Source: Zymoseptoria tritici IPO323
Lineage: Eukaryota; Ascomycota; Dothideomycetes; Mycosphaerellales; Mycosphaerellaceae
Direction: 5' to 3'
DNA: 64,000 nt
NCBI RefSeq assembly: GCF_000219625.1
Contig: NC_018206.1
Coordinates: 558,001 to 622,000 of the forward strand
The notes under the pieces were generated by a model. It did not search any database. It was not told the origin of the DNA and saw only the letters and a program-made list of their open reading frames with translations. A program made the translations under genes and the position numbers. How positions within the stretch are numbered: position 1 is the first letter of the stretch; each line of letters begins with the position of its first letter. Positions 49,201 through 60,487 of the stretch are shown here, in pieces.

Positions 49201-51341
49201 CCATGACGGACGAGGAGATGGCGCTGAAGTTACTGCAAAAGAACATCGACTTCAATCAGATGACAATCTACCTGGCGACGATCATCCTTGATGGCTTCAT
49301 GGCGACCAAGGATCCATTCACAATCTCTTGTTTGCGGCTGTGGAGATCCTGGAACCTGAAGTACCTCAAAGAGAAGGCACGAGTCTTCGTCGATCAGGGC
49401 GCTTTTGTGTTCGGTGTCACGGACGAAACTGGCACGCTGCAGGGTCAGTTCGACGGCTTCAAGACTGACGAAGGCGATATGGCAGTCCCGCCCACGCTTC
49501 CTCAAATCTTTCTCCAGATTCCAGACCCCAATGCCAAAGGCGGCTACACTGTCATCCAAGGACCTTGTCTTTTCGCTCGCAACCCTTCACTTCATCCGGG
49601 CGACATTCGCATGGTCGAAGCTGTTGATGTGCCCGCGCTTCACCACCTCAAAGACTGTGTGGTTCTCCCACAGACCGGTGACCGCGATCTCGCCAACATG
49701 TGCTCTGGCGGTGACCTCGACGGCGATGACTACCTCATTTGCTGGGACGCGGATCTCTTCCCACCTGTCTCTGAGTGGAACTACCCTCCCATGGATTACA
49801 CTGCACCGCCACCAGTGCTGAGTACAGGTCCGGTGACAGTCGACGACATGACATCTTTCTTCGTCAACTACATCAAGAACAACAAGCTGGGGCAGATCGC
49901 ATCTCACCACCGCTTCTGGGCCGATAAAGAAGATGACGGCGTGAAGAACGAGAAGTGTCTCCAACTGGCCAATCTACACTCCCTTGCCGTCGACTACGTC
50001 AAAACTGGTGTACCTGCCACTCTCCCCGTTGAGCTCAAAGTCAAAGCTCGTCCTCACTGGGCTGAAGCTCGCGGACAATCTTACACCTCCCGCAAAGTCC
50101 TCGGCCAGCTATACGATGAAGTCAAGCTTGACAACTTTCAACCTGCCTGGGAGCTTCCCTTCGACGCTCGCATCCTGACCGCTGACACTCCCACGCCTGA
50201 GCTCATCGCCGGCGCAACCGAAGTCAAAGCCGAGTACGACGAGACCATGCGCCGCATCATGAAGCAATACGGCATCACCAACGAATTTGAAGTCTTCACT
50301 ACTTTCGTCCAGTCTCACCACAACGACATCAACGACTACAAATTCTACGAGAAGATCGGTGAAGTTTCCATGAACCTGCGCGACCAGTTCAAGGAAATTT
50401 GCTACACCAAAGCCGGCACTGACAGCGTCCAACGCGAGTGGTCGAAGCTCAAACCCTTCCTCATCGCAATGTACACTGTCACCGCCGATCAAGTTACTGC
50501 CGTCGTCGCCTCCTCCCACGAGACTGTCGAGCGAGGTGGTCGGCAGGTGCCCAAGATGAGCCTCACGTTCGCCACGGTGCCGCTCATGTCATTTCCATGG
50601 ATCTTCGCCTCTGAGCTGGGTCGTATCGCCAATGGCAGAGATGATCCTGCGTATCATCACATCGGAGCGACGCCGAGACCGACTCTGCCGAAGAAAGTGG
50701 GTAAGGGGAAGCAGGCGCTTGCAGACTTGATTGGTGAAGGAGAAGTGTTGCCGGACTTGCCGCATATCAAGGTTGAGGATAGAGTGCTGGGGAGAGGTCA
50801 GGTGCTGGATTTGTATCATGGGGATCAGCCGAGAGCTCCGGTCGATATGGCGATGGACGAAGAGATGCATGCACTGATGCGGGAGACGAGGACTGGAGGC
50901 CACGTGGAGGGTGTCCAGGCTCATACCACGGGACATCCACAAGGACAGCCCGCGGATGAAGCGACCGAGGCGCCATCGTCGCCAATAAACGTCCAGCTGA
51001 CCACCACGGCTCCCCCAGCTGCTCCCCACGCAGCTGCGAGGACGGCTGTTCCATCGCCAGAGAACAGCATGCCAGCCGCGGCTGTCCGGGCTCAGACCCT
51101 TTCAGACCCACCACTATCAGCACCCGAGCCAGCCGCGACACCACAAGCTCCAGCTCAAGTCAACAATGTCGGAGAAGCAGCATCAGGCTCTCCTCAGCTG
51201 ACTATGAACTCCACGTCTCCCGCTCACGCTCAGACCGACGTCGCCGACGAGGAGGATGGAGAGGAAGTCGAACTCGAGCTCTCCCTCGAAGACAACCCTT
51301 CGCGGAACTGGATGATGGAGGAGGGCGAGGAGAGTGACTGA
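46293..51341 (+). CDS. RNA-dependent RNA polymerase (QDE-1/SAD-1/RRP family)
   Basis: A 1682-codon frame from the ATG at 46293. That ATG may lie in an intron: GTATGC at 46291 and CTGAC...CTCCAG at 46332 look like splice signals, so coding may start further upstream. Residues 1-290 are disordered, Ser/Pro/Thr- and Asn/Arg-rich. An RRM-like fold follows (about 294-345: LKIDLVGIPLRWTTFDVHQLM). The RdRP core spans about 550-1250, with FTDGVGKISP, YQFRMAGCKGVL, and the catalytic CSGGDLDGDDYLICWD (Asp-Leu-Asp-Gly-Asp at 1141-1145). The last 200 residues are Pro/Ala-rich and acidic. Known: these enzymes copy single-stranded RNA into dsRNA for quelling or meiotic silencing. Which paralogue this is cannot be told here. 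The core looks intact. Confidence 0.93.
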   Translation: MLFFLRLLTDNTPAISPSPARTSSSQPREASAPVSTPSLPPTPTRLPTSGQESVSAKGPSPASQSPATSTSTSKSARVYTSSSLKHSATSSKEAIAKESAKNKGKSLQDHHKQTQHRQDRQRARGRKAAAIRQKGAMEFQTLITGSGNRQPENGLNGHEPQGTAASPGSGGGERQSTPTRTDSPQNPSRASPMSRMATPPHMRSLSGSSNPAQNTSVHTRSHPVTPPGSGQGTPPGSRSQTPTPVGGAAQWLSVASALAPNSRNQNHNSRNNTPNRNRNNNHNRHNSQRPRSPMNKLELKIDLVGIPLRWTTFDVHQLMMPYGNVSYIALRNPQTLHQKAVVFFRPAPADVSWAGTSIPWNGPNGQVELFRTYNNTDRVTQMYYNPEGSRSYPMNTLLSVKDMKMGVMRSEDEMLVLHSIAAKGTQMMLDLREKTLQLSFAIRTRTTGKDGAPKEVDRSFKISIDMVLLHKMHLVHGSDGCTSLVITTDFPSITTRKTTNIRATHNVKQSEWKEEWSDFRQTDVDQNPMRRSSAIQIRKSGCIIDTGRWRTYKITFAGDVASSEAFLDVLQALRDHNVVLETQEDLTFNEVPPESLWKWQEALAPPKVAGEAVSSLFDMLQSHLAFSVHYQLEVCISVGALHESNIDRAFLQRLSTIETVRAVKMLEKIADEGKRIYKPSDIFSLHNRVSVVEKKRPAYCTKIPAANITPTTIYFATPVLETSNRVVRNYKKYEDRFMRVKFTDEKHKGQLQSQDGQAMNEVFSRIKQAMTHGIRVADRHYEFLAFGNAQFREHGAYFFASTPDLNANMIRQWMGNFTQIKNVAKYISRLGQCYTTTRAIPHSVNVERIPDVERNGYCFTDGVGKISPLLARMVADHFRLDNCPSVYQFRMAGCKGVLAVDPSLKGMTVQIRPSQEKFPAEFHGLEICKMSQFSAANLNVQLILVMSSLGVPDNVFVNKYRDMLADLALAMTDEEMALKLLQKNIDFNQMTIYLATIILDGFMATKDPFTISCLRLWRSWNLKYLKEKARVFVDQGAFVFGVTDETGTLQGQFDGFKTDEGDMAVPPTLPQIFLQIPDPNAKGGYTVIQGPCLFARNPSLHPGDIRMVEAVDVPALHHLKDCVVLPQTGDRDLANMCSGGDLDGDDYLICWDADLFPPVSEWNYPPMDYTAPPPVLSTGPVTVDDMTSFFVNYIKNNKLGQIASHHRFWADKEDDGVKNEKCLQLANLHSLAVDYVKTGVPATLPVELKVKARPHWAEARGQSYTSRKVLGQLYDEVKLDNFQPAWELPFDARILTADTPTPELIAGATEVKAEYDETMRRIMKQYGITNEFEVFTTFVQSHHNDINDYKFYEKIGEVSMNLRDQFKEICYTKAGTDSVQREWSKLKPFLIAMYTVTADQVTAVVASSHETVERGGRQVPKMSLTFATVPLMSFPWIFASELGRIANGRDDPAYHHIGATPRPTLPKKVGKGKQALADLIGEGEVLPDLPHIKVEDRVLGRGQVLDLYHGDQPRAPVDMAMDEEMHALMRETRTGGHVEGVQAHTTGHPQGQPADEATEAPSSPINVQLTTTAPPAAPHAAARTAVPSPENSMPAAAVRAQTLSDPPLSAPEPAATPQAPAQVNNVGEAASGSPQLTMNSTSPAHAQTDVADEEDGEEVELELSLEDNPSRNWMMEEGEESD

Positions 51342-51876
51342 AGCTGAGTAGTGTGCACCGCATTGGTGCCCTCGACACGATCGATACGAATGATATGCGG
51401 CAATGAGAAGGACGTAGACATAGAGTCAAGTAGAGTAGCGTAGAGCACATGCATCCAATACTCTGCGTTGACGCTGTTATGAGATTCTTCGCTCTTGCTG
51501 ACGTTCTGCTGTTCTACCCATTCATGTGCCCATCGAACTCCGCCTCCATCCTTATCTGTTGTTGACCGCTCTTCAATGCAAGCAGGACTCTCTCCATGAA
51601 TTCGGCTCAAGATGAATGAATGCTCAATCTGGTATATGTCATATCCGAGCGTCGAGACCACAAAAAAGCTCACTCGCTTTACTCCGTCTGTATACCCGCT
51701 TCAAGAACAAGACACAACAAGAAAACCCACACCCCATTCGGAGAAGGGTCATCTCCGCCTCCCATGATTCATCCGAACATACGTCATCCACACTTCTGCC
51801 ATCTCCCTTCCCACTCCCTCACCAACCCTCTAACCCTCCCCCTCCCCAACCCTCTCTTCCCAGCATAAGACATCCC
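51342..51876. other. Convergent intergenic region
   Basis: This 535-bp stretch lies between the 3' ends of the RdRP and palI genes. The final 120 bases are C/T-rich. I see no gene. Confidence 0.5.
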
Positions 51877-54436
51877 CTAAACATCTCCCGGCCCAACAAC
51901 CGGATACCTCCCCCCCGGCGTCATGCCACTCGCCCCCGCACTCCCGACCCTCACATGTCCCATCGCGCCTCTGCCCACTCCCCCTCTCGCAGCGGGTCCA
52001 ATGCCCGGAACGCTAAAGTCCGGATTCGCGTTCAAAATCACGTCGTCGTTCCGCCTCGTCGGTCGGGGACCGGGCGGCATGCCACCGCCGTTCATCGAGC
52101 CTGGACCCATTGGTCCTCCTATCGCCATGCCTGGACCAGGGCGCCAGGCGGGGTTGACGCCTCGTTGGGAGACGGAAGTGAAATGTGAAGCTTCGCTTCC
52201 TTCGCCGGGTGAGCGCGCGCCATCGGGGATGGGGTCGAGGAAGTCGTTTGCGCTGGCGGAGGAGGAGATGCGTTCGTTTTGAGGGTTGTTGAGGGAATTC
52301 GTGCTGTAGTTTCCGTGCTGGAGGGGGTTCAGAAGGCCTGGGGGTGGGCTGTGGGGCGGGAGGTCGTTAGTCTCGCGGCCGCGGGTCGGGGCGGCGACGT
52401 CGGAGGCGGGGTGGGAGAGGAGTTCGGTGTATTGAGGGTGTGAGTTTTGGTTGTGATGAGCGGGGGAGAGCGTACGTGCTGGGGTGGAGGTGGCGTGGTA
52501 GCCTCCTCCCCCTCCTCCGCCTCCGCCTGTTGTGGTGGCTTGGCCGGGGAGGAGGTTTGCGGGGACGGGGGAGTCGACGGCGAAGCGGGGGTCGACGTCT
52601 TCGTAGTAGGTGTCTGAGTCGGCGGGTTTGCGGAGAGGTGGTAAAGCTTGGTCGGAAGGTAATGCGCGGGAAGAGGGGAGGGTGCCGGAGTATTGGTGGT
52701 CGGCTGTTGAGCCGGAGTCGCGAGCACCATCGGGCATGCTGAGGGGTGATTGTGCCCATTGCTGCTGATTCGAGTCATGGCGTCTGATAGATGTCAGTTG
52801 AATGTGATTGAAGTACGCATCTCCTTGAACTTACGGGTCCGTCCCAGAATACAAGCTCGAACCGGGTCCCCAGTCGCTGTCATGCCGTCTCGGACTATCA
52901 GGCACATCTCGCAGACCTTGCTGTAGTCCCACCATTCCTGCCACGTCTCCGTCACTATCCCTCAACCCATACTCATTGTTGCTCGCATATGCGGGTTGCG
53001 GCAAAGTTGCGTTTCCGGTCCTCTCGTCCATCTCAATCGCTTGTCCAATGCCCATCGGCGCGTATTGATCATGTGCAGGCGGAGGAGGCTGCGGCATCCC
53101 AGGCGGAGGTCCACGCGGGTTGCCATAGTACGGATCGCTCGCATACCCAGGAGGTGGTCCTTGTCGCGGCATTCCTCCACGACCGATCATTCCAGGAGGA
53201 GGGCCATATCCTCTACCTCTTCCATTCCAGCCTGGCGGCGGTGGACCTCCGCGGAAGCCGCCTCTCGGTGGCCCATATCCACCACGTCCTCTCGGCGGTC
53301 CGTACCCTCTCGGTGGAGGTCCGTAGCCGCCTCTGCCTCTTCCGTATCCATTTGATCCATTCGACGCAACTGAAGTCTGCGAGGGATCTCGCCTCATTCC
53401 TCCCATGGCGCCCATTGCTATTCCTTGCTCTCCGTATCCAATTACATTACCATATTGATCTCTGCTGGGTCTCCTCGGCGGCATACCATTGCCATACCCG
53501 CTCTCTCCGCTCGGACGAGGCATAGGCGGCGCGTTCTCATTATACGGCCTCCTCATTCCACCATTCGTGCTCGCAGATCGCACACTCGGTGTAGGATTCA
53601 AGGGTGTTTGATCGTCCGTACTTCTCCTCCCACCATCTGCATGCGCTTTCGACTCGAATGTCGCAAATTGCTTTCCACTGTCATTCACCATCGTATCACC
53701 GCTCATCGGCGGAGGACTGTCCGCTTTCGGCAGCTGCTCAGCCATGATTTGATTCGCCGCCATTTGCTCGTAGTACGTCGACCCATTCATATCCGCATTC
53801 TCCGCAATCCTCTTCTTCCGAGCCTTGCGACTGACCAATGTGCGACGCATCGCGCAAGTTACTATACTTGAACCAATGATGAGGATGGTAGCTCCCAGCA
53901 CGATCCATGAGCCCCATTGTAAATGCGGAACAAAGAGGAGGATGTCGACGAGGAAGGCGAGGAGAGCGACGAGGAGAGTCGGGATCGTGAGAATCAGCAA
54001 CGCGAGGAGGTAGCGTGGAGAATGGCTCGGACCGTGAAAGTGAGCGGCCACCGCGAGACCGAAGCAGATCAACGTGAGCAGAGCGGCGATCGGGTGAACG
54101 ATAAGGATCGAGGAGAGACTGTTTCGCGTCGAAGAAGGGAGAGAAAAGTCCGACTCTGTATCTGGGCCGGAGAACAGGCCATCTTCAGAGCAAGAAAGTC
54201 AGCATTGGGACGAAAAGCCCTCCAGCATAGCATATATATCACAAACCTGTGCTATACCCAATCTGCGCTCCCGTACACCGTCCATCATCATTGCACCACC
54301 CCAGCACTCCAAAATTATAGCCCTGAAAGCGACCCAGCGGTATTCCTCGCACGACGGGTGTGGAAATCGTGCTGAGGAGGAGGAGGACGAATGCGACGAA
54401 GAAGATGACGGACAGTGGCGTCGCGGGGCGTAGCAT
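51877..54436 (-). CDS. palI: pH-response regulator PalI/Rim9
   Basis: Exons 54436-54247, 54182-52835 and 52783-51877; introns of 64 nt (GTTTGT...CTGAAG) and 51 nt (GTAAGT...CTATCAG). The product is 814 aa. The N-terminus is the SUR7/PalI domain: MLRPATPLSVIFFVAFVLLLL (membrane segment 1), GIPLGRFQGYNFGVLGWC, then DGLFSGPDTESDFSLPSSTRNSLSS and three more membrane segments (ILIVHPIAALLTLICFGLAVA, LLALLILTIPTLLVALLAFLVD, SWIVLGATILIIGSSIVTC). The cytosolic tail of about 620 residues is Pro/Gly/Arg-rich, with RGRGGYGPPR-type blocks, a nine-Gly run and a conserved-looking end GRYPVVGPGDV. Known: PalI/Rim9 helps the pH sensor PalH reach the plasma membrane in the Pal/Rim pathway. Confidence 0.92.
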
Positions 54437-55586
54437 GTTGGCGATTCGTGGGGTGGGTGGTCAAACGAGTGTGTGTGGTGGAGGCGCGCGCGTCGTCTTA
54501 CTGGCGCTCAGCCAGCGCGACGAGTGTGGTGGAAGAGATCTTTCGTGAAAGGTGAGTGGCCGCAGCGGAAGTCGCCGTTAATCTCACGCGCTGCCGATCG
54601 CCTGGCCGGGCAATTCTTGGTTCGAATCAATGGTGGTGGAGATATTAGAGATGGCGTAAGCGGTGGGGTGGTCGGCGTTGTCCGGAGCACGTCGTCGAGC
54701 GGTGCATACAGGGCGGGACAGAGAGGACGATGAGGAGGAGGAGGAGGAGGTCGCCGAGCCAGAAGGAGGAAGAGGAGGAGAGCGGTCGAATGCAGAGATG
54801 CGGAGATGGGGGCTGGAGCGATGCACACTAGAACTATCGCACAGCTAGCGTGCAGCACCGCGTGGTTCGCATCCAAGTGGGAAGACGGAAGAAGTGGGCA
54901 GGATATCTTGAAATCTGCCGACGTTTCGAGCCTAGCCCCGAGACGAGAGACCCTTCCAATGCCAATGTCAACGGTGAAATCTACTTTGCATCCGTCTTCA
55001 TCTCGCTACGAGTGTCGCCTATTTGTATTGATCTCACTGTCCTCGACCTCGCCGTTGCTCACACGGCGGAACATAACCCGCCCCACCACCGCTGCCCGCA
55101 TCTTCTCCGCCGCCCGAACGAACATATCCGGCGACAACGGAGCCAGCTCCACTCCCACCTATCTTCTCCACACATCCTTCGCCTTGGACCCACCGCAATC
55201 AGAAGACCCCTACACACATCTGACATCAACTTCATTCAAGTTCGCCAAACCCACGACCATGACGACAATTGTGACGCTCAACAGCATACCTTCAATATCT
55301 GCCACTCAATGCTGTAGCAAGACCCTGTGAGCTCGGTCTTTCGCAGGATCTATTCCCAACTTCCGCGACGTGCTCCAAGTAGCAAGAATCCCTGCGTCAA
55401 ATCTCGCAAGGGCGATAACAACCAGTGTGATCCTGGGAGCGCTCGCGTGGTTTGTGAGAGCCGCAAAAAGCGTGTCGTCATTGCTTTGGGACTTTTAATG
55501 TGCGTCGAGGCATGGTGGTCGGGAAGTTCAAAGTTGACAACCCTCTAACTTCGTGCTCGTCGTCAATCGTCAATCATCAGATGTGA
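54437..55586. other. Intergenic, no gene recognised
   Basis: 1.15 kb upstream of palI and downstream of APC5, with the palI promoter next to 54437. A GGA-rich microrepeat lies at about 54728-54780. The plus-strand frame at 54806-55330 has no motif and I regard it as chance. Confidence 0.45.
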
Positions 55587-58304
55587 TCACCGACTCCCAA
55601 CAGTACTCTCCTCGAGGCTCAACTGCGTGTATATCCCATCTGCCAGTTGCATCGAAGCCTCATCGCCCTCCCATGCGAAGACCCTCGACTTCATGAGGAG
55701 GCAGTCCAGTTGTCCTTGGTGTTCCTCTACTTTCTGGAAAGCTGCGTCGAAATCACATGTTAGCCATCCGACTCCTGACTCAAAATGATTTCATGAACTT
55801 ACCAGCTCTACCCTTCTCGAAGTATCCACCCGCAATCCTCATTTGCGACTTTTGCTCTTTGCTCCCAGCTTCACACCCAAACCCAGCGAAACCCACGTGC
55901 GCCTCGCCGAGGATGGCGAATAGTCTGCCGGTTTGGTAGAGGTCGTGCGACTCGAGTGCCTAGATTGCGTCCAAGTAATAAGCAAACTGCATTTCTGCGG
56001 TAGAGAGTAAAGACAGGACTCACATGCGGCAATCCCGAAGTCAACAAGTCCCTCGCCGCCGCAAACTCCGTCAAATCAACGAGGATCTTTCCGAGCACGA
56101 CGATCGCCTCCAGCAGGAGTCCAAGCAGGAAATGTCGCTCAGCAGTACATGCCGCTCGAAGTGCAATTGTGAAGGCGCGTGGAGATTGATTCCCGAGGGC
56201 GAATATCCGGGCTTTGAGGAGGTGAAGGTGAAGACGTTGGGCGAAGTCTGGACGTAGAGACATTGTTAGCATTGTGCGCGGTGGACGTCGTTATGTATAG
56301 TTGTGCAGGAGAGCATACCTGATCCGCGACGCTTCACCTCGGACAGGCGCTGCGTGACTTTATGCAAAGCCTGTTCGAGCCGCTTTTGTCGAAGCAGTAA
56401 TTCGATCTCCAGAATATGGATCTCAAAGACGACTTCGGGATCACTGGTGGAGCGAAGAGGCCGAATCTGGGCGAGATGATATTCTGCTGCGGAGATGTTG
56501 CCGCTGAGAGAGAATGTCAGTCACTGCTGGCGAAAGAAAGCTCCTCGACCTACCGATGGAGTTCTCGCCGCAGCTGCACAAGCGTCGCGAATATTTGGAC
56601 TCGCTGCTCCAGTTTGAGAACGCCTTGCACGTCTGATGTGATGTTCTCCAAGATGCTCGTCGCTTTGCTGTATGATCCTGAGAACGCCAGTGTCTGCGCA
56701 AGACGACAAGATGCTCGCACGCGATCAGCGAGCGGCGCATGCGTCTTGTGAATGGCGTCGATGCTTTCGTAGTCTCGGCTTGCGACATGTATCTGTCCTG
56801 TTGCGAGACGTCATCAGCATGGAGAAATTTGTACTGCACCATCGATCGAGATGTGACATACCTAGTCGATCAAACCCTGCGCCGTGGAAAAGTGATGCTG
56901 CGGAGGCGGATGAAAGTAAGTTGTGCTGTGTGTTGAGGTACATCGCCTGGATGATGTGTTCGTGCGCACGGCTTGCGTTGCCTCCCTGCGAGACTGTCAG
57001 CACAGCTAGGTCTGAGCCCATCAGCCGAACAACATACACTGAACATCTCGAATCGAGCTTCTTCCAGCAAAGTGCCGCTCAGCAACAGCCAATGCTTGCC
57101 CTCTCGAGCCTTGGTCTTGAGAAAAGTGATCTCATCCTGCTCGCCACCACCACTACCCACAACTCCGGAGATGCTTCCATACGAGGAGTGGTCTTGGTCC
57201 GGGTGGGCATGTCGCAGGTGTAGAAGCCAGGACAGTGCATAGTTCAAGCATGCAGAGTCTTGATTCTCCCGTGCTGTGAATGTCAGCGAACGGCTCGCAC
57301 AATATTGGAGGTCTCGATGTCGGAGACTCACCCGTTGCAATACACTCATTCATCGCATCCACGCTTTCATCCCAACATTCAAAGTCCGCATGCAGCACGC
57401 TGAGATGGAGCAGTGCATACTGGTAAAACACCTTCATATTGTCTCCACCTGACCCAGAGGTGAGAGAGTAATCAAAATACCGATGCAGACTCTCCAGAGC
57501 CATGTTGTACTGCCCAGCCCTCCAGTGCTCGAAGTAAGCCATGAAGAAGTGCAGTGATTGAGTGCCCGAATCAGCCTGGTGGCCAATCCACGTCTCCAAT
57601 CGTGACTTGACATCGTCGGGAACTCGTGCTCCTAGCTTCTGCAGCTGCGTGATCGTGAATCCCAGAAGCATGTCCGTGTCAAAAGCACTGGCGTCCGAGG
57701 CAGATTCCGAAACCCTGAGTGTGGAGATTCGTGAAAGCGCAAGCATATCCACAGAGCTCTCTTTCTCCAGATACTCAGCACATTGCTCGGGATTCCTCGC
57801 TCCCCACTCATCGAACGTAGGAGCACGAGACGCCGCAAAGGCCTTCCACAGATTCTGTGAGTCTGCGAATTGCAATCTTGTGAATTCGACATGACTTCGT
57901 CGAAGGAATTGTCCGAGGGGAGAAGAAGGCGTGACCGGTCTGCATCCAGTCTCTTCATCTATCAACCCTCGAGTCTCCGTCGTTCGCCTCAACTGGCTGA
58001 TCAACGTGTGTAAAGAATCCAGGCCTTCCAATGACCACAAAGCTTGCAGCAATACATCGTACATGCTTCGACCTGGAACTCTCGAACTCCATTGCTGCAG
58101 GCTCTCGGCTATGCTATGGATCTCAGAAGAGCAGAGAGAATTGCGATCATCGACTGTGCCAACATCGTACTCCGACGCCAGAGCAGTGCGGCAGGCGATG
58201 AAGTAGATCACATCTCGGCTGGATGTCGTTGACACTTGATCGGATTGGTAGAGGTAGATGATGACCAGGAGTGTTATGCGGGCCGGAGTGAGAAATCGCG
58301 GCAT
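55587..58304 (-). CDS. APC5: Anaphase-promoting complex subunit 5
   Basis: Eight exons: 58304-57332, 57273-57038, 56985-56862, 56797-56554, 56503-56319, 56247-56024, 55959-55803, 55741-55587. The seven introns are 50-71 nt with standard ends, and the exons sum to 2298 nt (765 aa, in frame throughout). The N-terminus MPRFLTPARITLLVIIYLY is the usual Apc5 start. The Apc5 TPR region has ALLHLSVLHADFECWDESVDAMNECIATARENQDSACLNYALSWLL across the first junction. The rest is a chain of TPR-like helices (AAEYHLAQIRPL, LLLRQKRLEQALHKVTQRL, FALGNQSPRAFTIALRAA, DLYQTGRLFAILGEAHVGF). Known: Apc5 is a scaffold of the APC/C ubiquitin ligase that drives anaphase and mitotic exit. Intron density is the highest in the window. 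Confidence 0.88.
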
Positions 58305-58611
58305 GGCGTGTCGTTGAGGAACTTCATGTCATGTTCATTGACGATTGAACTGCCATATGCTTCCAGATGTCTTTGAGAGTGAAGGCGACGCGAGCAGTTC
58401 GCGTTGCGGACTCAGCTCCGGCATCAATTGCCCTTGAAATGCACCAAATCTTTAGTGGCGGAAGCTATACTCGACGTCACTTTGTTGAAGACACACTTGC
58501 CATGTAAACATTGAAGTCGCCTGCTTGCCTTCTGCATTTCTCTCACTTCTCACCGAGAATGCTCACGCGCGAGAGTCAAGCCTACGGACGCGCACGACCG
58601 CGGTGGCCAAG
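58305..58611. promoter_or_regulatory. Shared divergent promoter of APC5 and APN2
   Basis: 307 bp between two start codons on opposite strands. ACGCG cores, the heart of the MBF/MluI cell-cycle element, occur at 58388-58392, 58400-58404 (other strand), 58565-58569 and 58588-58592. No TATA box stands out. Co-regulation at G1/S is inference. Confidence 0.45.
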
Positions 58612-60487
58612 ATGAGACTCACAACTTGGTATGCACATCTGAGATCCTCCCAGTACCTCATGCTAACTCTCTCCCAGGAATGTCAATGGCATTCGGAACC
58701 CCTTCTCATACCCGCCATGGAACAATACAAGGAGCTTCAAGTCCATGTTCGACATCCTCGAAAGCGACATCGTTGTAATGCAAGAGCTGAAGATACAGAA
58801 GAAGGATCTACGCGATGACATGGTACTCGTGGACGGGTGGGATTGCTACTTCAGTCTGCCAAAGTACAAGAAGGGATACTCTGGTGTTGGCATCTACACT
58901 CGCAATGCAACGTGCGCGCCGATCAGAGCGGAAGAAGGGCTGCTGGGAGTGTTGCAGTCTCCATCGGGCACGCCATATCGAGATCTACCAGAGAGCGAGA
59001 GCATTGGCGGCTACCCGAGTGCGTTCCAAGTGGCGGAGCTCGGAGTGGACCCTGCTGCCTTGGATGCGGAAGGACGATGTGTGATTGTCGAGTTCCCGGC
59101 ATTCGTGCTCTTCGGAGTATATGTTCCTGCCAACACCAGCGGCCTGCAAGATGCCTTTCGATCTGGCTTCTTTCTTGCACTGGACTGTCGAATCAGGAAT
59201 CTCATGAGACAAGGCAAGAGGGTTGTACTGGTGGGAGATCTCAACGTGACCAGGCATGAGATCGATTCGGCAGGCCATTTGGAGGACATCAGGAAGAGGA
59301 ATGCCACCCACGAGGACATTGTGTCTGGGCCTAACAGGCGGATATTTAATCAGCTGCTGACGGATGGAGAGGTCATTGGCGAGAGGGATGAAGGCAGAGA
59401 CGCTGGCGTGTTGTGGGACACGACTCGCGGCTTTCACCCAACGAGGAGAGGCATGTACACGCACTGGGACACGAAGAAGAACGCTCGGCCCGGCAATTCT
59501 GGGAGTCGCATTGACTTCGTCCTCGTCGCCGATGTGATGCAGAGCTGGGTCAAGGATGCCAACATCCAAGAAGGTCTTCTGGGCTCGGATCACTGTCCGG
59601 TGTACGCAGACTTTCACGATGTCGTCGATGATCATGGTAGGAATGTCTCCTTGCTGGAGATCATGAACCCGCCAGGGGTGTTTGAAAATGGCCAAAGAAA
59701 GGTCGAGTGGACTCTTCAGTCGACACCAGCCTTTTCTGCGAAACGCATGCCAGAGTTCGACAAGAGGAGAAGTATCAAGTCGATGTTCGCAGCACCACCT
59801 GTGAAGAAGTTCGCTTCATCTCAATTGGAGAGGACGCCGTCCGGGATTGATCCTGCTGCGCAAGCAAATGCCCCTTCCGCCGATATCTCACCGCACGAAG
59901 ACAAAGCTGCAGCCTCACAGTCCGACGAGGCAAGACCTCCCACTAAGCGCAAAGCTTCGATACCGTCCAAGGACCCCCTTCCCAGCAAGAAACAGAAGGA
60001 CACGAAAGCTGCTCCATCGAAAGGTCAAAAGAGTCTGAAGGGGTTCTTCTCTTCGAAAGCATCACCAGTCAAGCCTGATCTCCAGTCCCAGGAGTCATCA
60101 CAGAAAACTTCGATTACATCGCCGCCGGCCGAAGTCGCCCTTCCCCCGCCTCAGTCTCCCTCTACCACCTTTCCGTCGCAAGAGCCACCATCTCCAACCG
60201 CGAGCGCAAGTCCCACTGCCGATCAGGTCGCCACACAAATCGCCTCCGCCGAACGCAGCCAGCGCTCCTGGGGTGCCCTCTTCACGAAGCCTCCCGCGCC
60301 ACTGTGCGAGGGTCACGAAGAGCCTTGTAAGACATTGCAAACAAAGAAGAAGGGCTCGAATCAAGGGAGAAGCTTTTGGATGTGCGCCAGGCCGCTGGGA
60401 CCGAGCGGGGAGAAAGAGAAGGGAACAGAGTGGAGGTGTGGCACTTTCATCTGGGCTTCCGACTTGAAGGGCGGCGGCGGTGGGTGA
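58612..60487 (+). CDS. APN2: AP endonuclease 2 (exonuclease III family) with C-terminal GRF zinc finger
   Basis: Exon 1 is only 17 nt (58612-58628, MRLTT + TG), then a 49-nt intron (GTATGC...GCTAAC...CCCAG), then exon 2 (58678-60487). The junction makes TWNVNGIRNPF, the first motif of the ExoIII fold. The product is 608 aa. Catalytic motifs follow: VVMQELKIQ (metal-binding Glu), VVLVGDLNV (Asp/Asn), RIDFVLVAD, and GSDHCPVYADF (Asp-His). Residues about 360-520 are disordered. QKSLKGFFSS is a PCNA-interacting box (Q-x-x-L-x-x-F-F). The C-terminus has a GRF zinc finger (CEGH...C...GRSFWMCARP...CGTFIW). Known: Apn2 repairs abasic sites and 3'-blocked ends in the nucleus with PCNA. Complete and normal. 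Confidence 0.94.

Noticed and set aside
52440..52742. Plus-strand frames opposite palI
   Set aside because: Arg/Gly-rich shadows of the Pro/Ser/Gly-rich palI tail on the other strand.
54619..54628. GGTTCGAATC, a perfect tRNA B-box string
   Set aside because: The flanking five-base stem does not pair and there is no A box or acceptor stem at the right distance.
54806..55330. 174-codon plus-strand ORF upstream of palI
   Set aside because: Ser/Thr-rich without motif, signal or splice support; may include UTR of palI.
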